From contig JADJEE010000001.1 of NCBI GenBank assembly GCA_016709225.1, positions 868,001 to 932,000 on the forward strand: 64,000 nt of DNA, in the 5' to 3' direction. The notes beneath the pieces are model-generated. The model ran no database searches. It was not told the DNA's origin and worked only from the letters and a program-made list of their open reading frames with translations. Both the position numbers and the translations under genes were made by a program. Shown here piece by piece: positions 58,810 to 64,000 of this stretch. Position 1 is the first letter of the stretch. Each line of letters starts with the position of its first letter. This DNA comes from Deltaproteobacteria bacterium (GTDB lineage Bacteria; Myxococcota_A; Polyangia; Nannocystales; Nannocystaceae).

Positions 58810-61010
58810 CCGGACGACCCTCGTGGAGCCTTCGTGCGCGGTGACAACGGCGCACGGGCGACCTGCGGGAGGTCGTTCCAGCCCAGGTACGCCTGGGCCA
58901 TGTCGTACTCGAAGAAGCCCATCATCCCGCTGGCGATGACCTTGCGCAGCAAGCCCTTCGCGGGCTCGTGCTGGCCGGCGTCCCAGCGGGCGAGTGCCTC
59001 GTAGAAGTAGGCCTCCGCCCGTTGGCCGCGATCGCGGGCGCCCTGCACCAACGCCTCGAAGGTGATGTCGCCGCGGGCGTGCGCCGCCAGCAGCTTGGCC
59101 CAGCCGCTGCCGCGGTAGCTGGCGATGAACTGCTCGGCGTCGGGATCGACCGGTCGGCCCTGGCGCTTGGCGAGTTCGACCAGCCACAGCGAGAAGTAGA
59201 GCTTGAGCGAGCCCGGCAGACCGCGACGGGCCATCGCGCTGCGGTAGATCGTGCGGGCCTCGTCGAGGTAGCCGTAGGGGACCATCGCGATGAGCGGGTC
59301 GGCGTAGACCTTCACGTCGTCGGGGGCCAGCTGCGCAGCGTCGGCGAAGTCGGTCATCGCGAGCTTGGTATCACCGAGGTAGAACAGCAGCTTGCCGCGC
59401 TCGACCAGCCGCGCCGCGCGGGCGTCCGGGTCCTCGGTCGGGCGCGCCAGCAGGTCGTTGGTGTGCCGCAGCGCGATGCGGATGTGCTTGGTGCCGTCGG
59501 CGGTGTCGCCCCGTCGCAGCGCGATCTCGCCGAGCTGCTGCCGCGCCCGCGCCTCCCACTGCAGCTGCGTGAGCTCGTTGTCGTAGGGCAGGTTGGCGAG
59601 GTCCTCGTAGCGCGACTCGGCCTCGGCGAGCTTCGACTGCTTGAGCGCGATCGTGCCGAGCAGGTCGAGCGAGTTGGGCACCGGCTCGATGCCGACGCTG
59701 CGCTGCAGCAGCGCCTCGGCGCGCTTGGCCTCGCCGGCCTCGTAGAGGCCCTCGGCGACCGTGAAGAAGGCCTCGGGCATGCCGGGACGGATCGGGCGGT
59801 CGGCCCAGAGCTTGGTCGCGCGGGTGTGCAGGGCCTCGATGCGCGGCAACCGATCGGCGGCTGCGGCCGGATCGCGGGCGGCAACCCGCTCGAGGTCGCG
59901 CTGCTCGAGCTGGGCGAGCTCCTGCCACGCGGCGAAGATGTCTTCCTTGATGGCCAGCGCGCGCCGCAGGTACTCCATCGCCGCCGCGCCCAGCCCGGCG
60001 TTGCGCAGGGTCCGAGCCCGCAGCAGCTGGACGTAGGCGTCCTTGGGGTAGGCCGCGACCGCGCGGCGCGAGAGGTTGTCGACGATGCCCCAGCCCTGCA
60101 CGATGTACGGGTCGCTGCCGTCCGCGTCGGGATCGGGGGCGAACTGCTCGGCGAACGCGAGCATGGCCGTCGCGTTGCGTCGGCCGCGGTAGGCGTCGTC
60201 CATGAGCTCGCCGAGCTTGGCGACCGGCATGTCGAGCTCGACGCGGGCCATCGCCGCACGCGCGCCGGCGACGTCGTCGGCGCGCAGGTACAGGCGCATC
60301 AGCAGATAGCCCGTGACGTCCATGCGATGACGCGCGGCGGTGCCGGCGTCCTGCTGACGGTTGGACTTCGCGGCCTCGTAGCGCGCGAGGTAGAGATCGG
60401 CGACGCGACGCACGACGAACGGTGTGGGTAGCGTCGCGGCGACGTCGTCGAGCGCACGCTCGAGCTCCTCGTGGCGGAGCAGCGGCTCGCTGGCGAAGGG
60501 GCCGTTGCGCACGACCCACTCCTCGAGCGTCGCCCATTGCTCGACGGCGCGCGCGCGCGCAGCCTCGTCGCCGAAGCGTTGGATCACCGCCAACGCGAGA
60601 AAGGAAGGCCGCTCGGCGCCGCGGCGCGCGGCGTGCCGGTAGAGCGCCTGGCCCATCGCGCCGAACTCCGGCGCGACGACGCGATCGTCACGGAGCTCGC
60701 CGGGCTGGTACAGCGAGGCCGAGTAGCGCATCGCCGAGATCGCCTCTTCTTCGTCGCCGGCGGCCAGCTGCGCGTCGAGGTAGTGGGTGAGGAAGCCCTG
60801 CAGCAGCGCGCGCTGCTCCGCGCGTGCCGGGCTGCCCTCCTCGAGCAGTGCGTAGCGGTTGAGCGCGCGCTCGAAGTCGTCGAGATCGCCCACCGTGATC
60901 GGCTTGGTGTCGGCGGCGTGTTGGGTGCCGCGGTGGGCGTGGCAGCCCGGCATCGCCGCGACCGCGGCCAAGGGGAGCCACAGGGCCGCGATTCGGGCGA
61001 GGCGGGTCAC
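58779..61010 (-). CDS. Large exported TPR-repeat protein
   Basis: A 743-residue protein. The GTG start at 61010 gives a signal peptide (LARIAALWLPLAAVAAMPGC); the Cys could be a lipid site, but Pro at -2 makes the lipobox poor. Residues about 40-700 are alpha-helical, with recognisable TPR units in the second half (VAEGLYEAGEAKRAEALLQR, LLGTIALKQSKLAEAESRYE, GEIALRRGDTADGTKHIRIA, EARTIYRSAMARRGLPGSLK). The last 11 residues (GGLGRDRTGE) are antisense to the tRNA-Cys T-arm and contain the stop, so the true end may have been captured from the tRNA gene. Function unknown; likely periplasmic scaffold. Confidence 0.8.
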   Translation of the reverse strand: MTRLARIAALWLPLAAVAAMPGCHAHRGTQHAADTKPITVGDLDDFERALNRYALLEEGSPARAEQRALLQGFLTHYLDAQLAAGDEEEAISAMRYSASLYQPGELRDDRVVAPEFGAMGQALYRHAARRGAERPSFLALAVIQRFGDEAARARAVEQWATLEEWVVRNGPFASEPLLRHEELERALDDVAATLPTPFVVRRVADLYLARYEAAKSNRQQDAGTAARHRMDVTGYLLMRLYLRADDVAGARAAMARVELDMPVAKLGELMDDAYRGRRNATAMLAFAEQFAPDPDADGSDPYIVQGWGIVDNLSRRAVAAYPKDAYVQLLRARTLRNAGLGAAAMEYLRRALAIKEDIFAAWQELAQLEQRDLERVAARDPAAAADRLPRIEALHTRATKLWADRPIRPGMPEAFFTVAEGLYEAGEAKRAEALLQRSVGIEPVPNSLDLLGTIALKQSKLAEAESRYEDLANLPYDNELTQLQWEARARQQLGEIALRRGDTADGTKHIRIALRHTNDLLARPTEDPDARAARLVERGKLLFYLGDTKLAMTDFADAAQLAPDDVKVYADPLIAMVPYGYLDEARTIYRSAMARRGLPGSLKLYFSLWLVELAKRQGRPVDPDAEQFIASYRGSGWAKLLAAHARGDITFEALVQGARDRGQRAEAYFYEALARWDAGQHEPAKGLLRKVIASGMMGFFEYDMAQAYLGWNDLPQVARAPLSPRTKAPRGSSGGLGRDRTGE

Positions 61011-61089
61011 GGTGTCAGCATACCAGCCGACCCGCCGCGCGCGAGCACGGTGACCCGCGGGCGGCCGTGGGCACCAGGCCAGCTGCTCG

Positions 61090-62760
61090 TCAGTCGCTCT
61101 CGGCGTCGCCCCACGCGACGGTGAACGACAGCGTGTGCACCAGCCCAAAGTAGTTGCCCGCGTTGGTCGGGCGTGCCAGGCCGCGCAGCACGGTGCTCGC
61201 GCCGGCCGCGTTGATGTCCTCACCGGCGGCGGCGAAGTCGGCCGCGGCGGCCGGTGAGTAGGCGGCCCGCGAGGCGCTCACCCGGCGGGGTAGCGTGACG
61301 TCGAGGCCGTAGCCGGGGGTCAGCACGACGGTCGTGCGCACGCGCCCGCGCGTCCGCAGCCGCACGTCGGCGCCCGCCGACAACCCCAGGCGTGGCCCAC
61401 CGAACATCGCGGCCGTGATCGCGTCGCGGCGCACGGCCGCCGTGCTGGCGTGCCCTGCGAAGAGCACGGTGGCCTGGGCGTGGGCGCGGTAGCTGACGTA
61501 GGCGTCGGCGCCGTAGACGTCCTGCAGCCCGCGGTAGCGCGTGAACTCGGGCAGCACGAACGCGCGGCGATCGAGGCCGACCAGTCGCAGCGTCTGCTCG
61601 CCGTCGTCGGCGCAGTGATCCCGGCGCACGCCGCCCTGGCACAGGTCGAGCCAGTAGAGCCCGAGGTCGAGCTGCCAGTCACGGTGTCGTCCGAGCGCGA
61701 ACGATCCGCCGAGCGCGGCCTCCTGCGCGAGGCGTTCCGTGAGCGTCGCACGGATCGGCTGCACCGCGCTGCAGCTGGCGACACCGGTGGCGCTGCCGCT
61801 GGCGCCGTCGTCGGGCCGACACACGATCGAGACCCCGCCGAGTGCGACCGCACCCGCGCGTCGCAGCGGGAAGGTGCGGTAGCGGCCCCCCAGGCGCACG
61901 GTGCCGTTGGCGAGCTGCAGGCCGAAGCCGAAGCTGAGCGCCGCGTCGAAGCCCGGCGGCGCGCCATTGCGTGGGATCCACTGCGTCCAGCCCTTGAAGC
62001 CGATGCGCTCGGCGCAGGCCGGGTCTTCCTTGTCGGTGCAGCTGCCCCGCTCGTCGGGGTTGGTCGCGAGCGTGGTGTCGTTGTCGAACGCGAAGCGCTC
62101 GCGCACGCGGGGGAAGTGCAGCCCGAAGCCGAGCTGGAACACGCCGCCGTCGTAGGCGATCGCGAAGGTCGCGTCCTGGCGCAGCGTGACCTGCCCGCCG
62201 TTGGGCGCACAACGGCCCAGCCCGACGCGGAGGCAGCCACGATCCGGATCGGGCGCGAGGTGGTAGCGCAGCGTCGTCGCGCCGGTCGGCTGCATGCTGC
62301 TGCCGAGGTCGTAGAAGCCCGCGCCGATCGTGATGGGATCGAAGTGGACCGAGCCGCCGATGAAGTAGCCGAAGCCGGGCTGCAGCAGCGAGGTCCTGCC
62401 GCCGCCGGCCGCGGTGGGCGACCCGGTCGCGCCGTCGATCGCGAGCCGCTCGATGCGTTGCTGCTCGAGCACACCGGTCACGGCGACCTGGAAGGCGGTG
62501 CCGCGGACGGCCCCGAGCATCGCGGGGTTGTGGTGCAGCGCCGTCACGGCCGGCGTGGCCGGCCCCTGGGCCCGCACGCCACCGAGCCGTGACGGTGCAC
62601 GCGGCACCGCATGGGCCTCGGTCGCAACCGCGGCGGCCAAGGCCCACGCCACCGCGGCGGCCGCGACCGGCACGAGCCGGTACGACGGTGCGGGGCCGCG
62701 CGTCGCCGGGCCGGTGGGCCGGCGTCGGTGCGCGCGTGCGCGGTGGCGGCCGGCGGGCAT
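61090..62760 (-). CDS. Outer-membrane beta-barrel protein (OMPP1/FadL-like)
   Basis: A 556-residue protein. After an Arg-rich leader a signal peptide is visible (VAAAAVAWALAAAVATEAHA). The mature start has the FadL-family feature of an Asn-Pro-Ala hatch motif (ALHHNPAMLGAVRGTAFQVA). The body alternates aromatic and polar residues as expected for beta strands (GYFIGGSVHFDPITIGAGFY, FGFGLQLANGTVRLGGRY, LGLYWLDLCQ), and the C-terminus ends in a strand with aromatic residues (YFGLVHTLSFTVAWG). Such barrels import hydrophobic compounds. Several Cys pairs are unusual for the family. ATG at 62760 is chosen to keep the basic region of the signal moderate. Confidence 0.75.
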   Translation of the reverse strand: MPAGRHRARAHRRRPTGPATRGPAPSYRLVPVAAAAVAWALAAAVATEAHAVPRAPSRLGGVRAQGPATPAVTALHHNPAMLGAVRGTAFQVAVTGVLEQQRIERLAIDGATGSPTAAGGGRTSLLQPGFGYFIGGSVHFDPITIGAGFYDLGSSMQPTGATTLRYHLAPDPDRGCLRVGLGRCAPNGGQVTLRQDATFAIAYDGGVFQLGFGLHFPRVRERFAFDNDTTLATNPDERGSCTDKEDPACAERIGFKGWTQWIPRNGAPPGFDAALSFGFGLQLANGTVRLGGRYRTFPLRRAGAVALGGVSIVCRPDDGASGSATGVASCSAVQPIRATLTERLAQEAALGGSFALGRHRDWQLDLGLYWLDLCQGGVRRDHCADDGEQTLRLVGLDRRAFVLPEFTRYRGLQDVYGADAYVSYRAHAQATVLFAGHASTAAVRRDAITAAMFGGPRLGLSAGADVRLRTRGRVRTTVVLTPGYGLDVTLPRRVSASRAAYSPAAAADFAAAGEDINAAGASTVLRGLARPTNAGNYFGLVHTLSFTVAWGDAESD

Positions 62761-62954
62761 GCGCAAGGGGGGAGCATACCGGCAGCCGCGGCCGCCGGTG
62801 AGCCGCGCGGTGGCTGCGGGATCATCGGCACCCGCTTGCGCACGGGAACATGCGGCAGGGTTGACCCACCGCATCGCAAGACCCTAGGATGCCGTCTGGG
62901 AGCCCCGCGGTCGTCTCGCGGCCGGCCCCGATCGGGCATCACAGGCATCCATTC

Positions 62955-63584
62955 ATGGGACGTACGCTGCGTCAGTTCACCTGCCGGGACGATCTGTGGG
63001 ATCGCGTCGAAGCGCTGGCACAGCGACGTGGGATGAGCGCCGACGACGTGATCCAGGCCGCGCTCGTGCAGCTGTTCTCGCGGCGCAACGACGGCCACGC
63101 AACCGGCAACGCACCGCAGCAGGCCGCGGCCACGCCGGCCGCCGCGCGACCCGCCGCCGCACCGCCGCGCGCCGCCGCGGCCGCATCCCAGCGCGCCTCG
63201 GGGCCGGCCCCGGTCACGCCCCGGCCTGCGACCCCGCCGGGTCGTCTGCCGCCGCCGACCTCACGGGTCCCCGCGGCGGCCCCGGTCGCGTTGGTGCGTC
63301 CGCTGTACCTCTACTTCGAGGGCCAGGTCTACGAGGTCAACCAGGACCAGTTCGTGATCGGTCGCGGCTCGAAGTACAGCGACCTGCCGATCAAGGACGC
63401 CAACATCTCGCGACGCCACTGCGCGATCGTGCGGCGCAACGGGCAGTACTACATCAAGGATCTCGAGAGCACCAACGGCGTCGAGTTCAACGGACAGCGC
63501 GTGGACAACCACCTCATCCAAGAGGGCACCGTCTACCGCCTGTGTGATCACGAGCTGCGCTTCTCGTTCATCCCGCCGTCGTGA
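62955..63584 (+). CDS. RHH-like N-terminus plus FHA domain
   Basis: A 209-residue protein. Residues 1-45 (GRTLRQFTCRDDLWDRVEAL, GMSADDVIQAALVQLF) look like a ribbon-helix-helix or similar small DNA-binding fold. A Pro/Ala-rich linker of about 75 residues follows, then an FHA domain (residues about 115-205) with the phosphothreonine-binding set: FVIGRGSKYSDL, NISRRHCAIV and DLESTNGVEFNG. It may connect Ser/Thr-kinase signals to DNA. It overlaps the next gene by GTGA. Confidence 0.82.
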   Translation: MGRTLRQFTCRDDLWDRVEALAQRRGMSADDVIQAALVQLFSRRNDGHATGNAPQQAAATPAAARPAAAPPRAAAAASQRASGPAPVTPRPATPPGRLPPPTSRVPAAAPVALVRPLYLYFEGQVYEVNQDQFVIGRGSKYSDLPIKDANISRRHCAIVRRNGQYYIKDLESTNGVEFNGQRVDNHLIQEGTVYRLCDHELRFSFIPPS

Positions 63585-64000
63585 CCGGCTCCGCCGCGCA
63601 GCGCCGCGGTCGCGCGCACGATCCCGTCGCCCGCATGCGAGAGGCGCTGCGACCGGCGATGGCGGACGGATTCGCTGGTGTGCTGTTGCCGGAGGTGTTC
63701 GCGGCGATCGAGCGCGCGTGGCCGCCGTTCGCCGCGACGCTCACCGATGCGTCGCAGCGCGAGCGGGTCGCCGAGGCCCTCGCAGCGTGGCCCCACCAAG
63801 GTCGCCAGGATCGCGCGCAGCTCGTTGCCCGACTCGCGCGCATGGCCGCCGAGCAGGCCCAGCAGGGCGCGACGGCCCCGCCGAAGTCCAAGCCGGCGCG
63901 GGCGAAGGCTTCGCGCTCGCTCGGTCGCCGCGGTGCTGCGACGGCGCCGGCGGCCGACGATGCCGTCGCGACGAGCTCGGGCGCTGCGACCACGCTCGAC
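63581..64000 (+). CDS. Unidentified protein, 5' part (cut by the window edge)
   Basis: A frame of 140 codons open to the right edge, starting at GTG that overlaps the RHH-FHA stop. The visible part is helical with conserved-looking segments (VARMREALRPAMADGFAGVL, LPEVFAAIERAWPPFAATLT) and then an Ala/Lys/Arg-rich linker. Some myxobacterial RecG helicases carry N-terminal extensions of this sort before the wedge domain, but nothing visible proves it. Confidence 0.55.
   Translation, partial: MTGSAAQRRGRAHDPVARMREALRPAMADGFAGVLLPEVFAAIERAWPPFAATLTDASQRERVAEALAAWPHQGRQDRAQLVARLARMAAEQAQQGATAPPKSKPARAKASRSLGRRGAATAPAADDAVATSSGAATTLD

Overview
The window is about 64 kb of very G+C-rich DNA (roughly 70% by eye) with strong third-position GC, many GTG starts and frequent ATGA/GTGA overlaps. 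The gene set points to a myxobacterium (Myxococcota), perhaps on the Nannocystis/Haliangium side. The signs are FHA and zinc-ribbon proteins, Ser/Thr-rich and Cys-rich lipoproteins, very large TPR proteins, a PilZ protein beside parAB, an FHA-coupled sigma-54 activator, a protein built like the gliding-motility protein GltJ/AgmX, and several sigma factors. The taxon is an inference. No rRNA, CRISPR array, prophage or biosynthetic gene cluster was seen.

Layout. 1-3.4 kb: the 3' part of a leucine-rich-repeat protein, a XerC-like recombinase and, convergent with it, an M23 lipoprotein. 3.6-7.7 kb: a J-domain/TPR protein, an Hsp70 paralogue and an EEP-fold phosphohydrolase. 7.8-9.2 kb: an ECF sigma factor with a membrane anti-sigma factor. 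9.18-13.47 kb: four mobile elements stacked end to end (a small non-autonomous element, IS5-like, IS630-like, IS1182-like), every junction reading CTAG. 13.6-17.3 kb, minus strand: an Ala/Pro-rich membrane protein, a CoA-transferase and CoaE. 17.4-23.3 kb, plus strand: EngB, RimI, PyrK, PyrD, phosphatidylserine decarboxylase and a methyltransferase with a long disordered head. 23.6-26.6 kb: a primary-type sigma-70 factor and two lipoproteins. 26.7-32.8 kb, minus strand: a large TPR/repeat protein followed by two zinc-ribbon/FHA proteins, one with a frameshift. 33.1-37.2 kb: FmdB-like protein and FolD; on the other strand parA-parB-PilZ; then a small acidic protein. 37.2-44.9 kb: an FHA/GAF/sigma-54 activator, Lon, DnaK and a MepA-like endopeptidase. 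45.5-46.6 kb: a MerR-type regulator and a sigma-region-4-like protein. 46.8-53.6 kb: PurH, PurD, a DUF1015 protein, HisZ and PurA. 54-64 kb: a GltJ/AgmX-like protein, threonine aldolase, two membrane proteins of unknown role, tRNA-Cys, a large TPR protein, an outer-membrane barrel, an RHH-FHA protein and the start of one more gene.

How the genes fit together. Most of the window is chromosomal core: pyrimidine (PyrK/PyrD), purine and one-carbon (PurH, PurD, PurA, FolD), CoA (CoaE), lipid (Psd), chromosome partition (ParAB, XerC), and proteostasis (Lon, DnaK, J/Hsp70 pair). HisZ sits among purine genes; histidine synthesis releases AICAR, which PurH consumes. Signalling genes are interleaved: four FHA-domain genes, a PilZ protein, two complete sigma factors and one sigma-like protein. 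The clearest unusual structures are the CTAG-anchored transposon nest at a stop codon, the MerR-type/sigma-region-4 gene pair with an unusually AT-rich upstream region, and the TPR/zinc-ribbon/FHA cluster.
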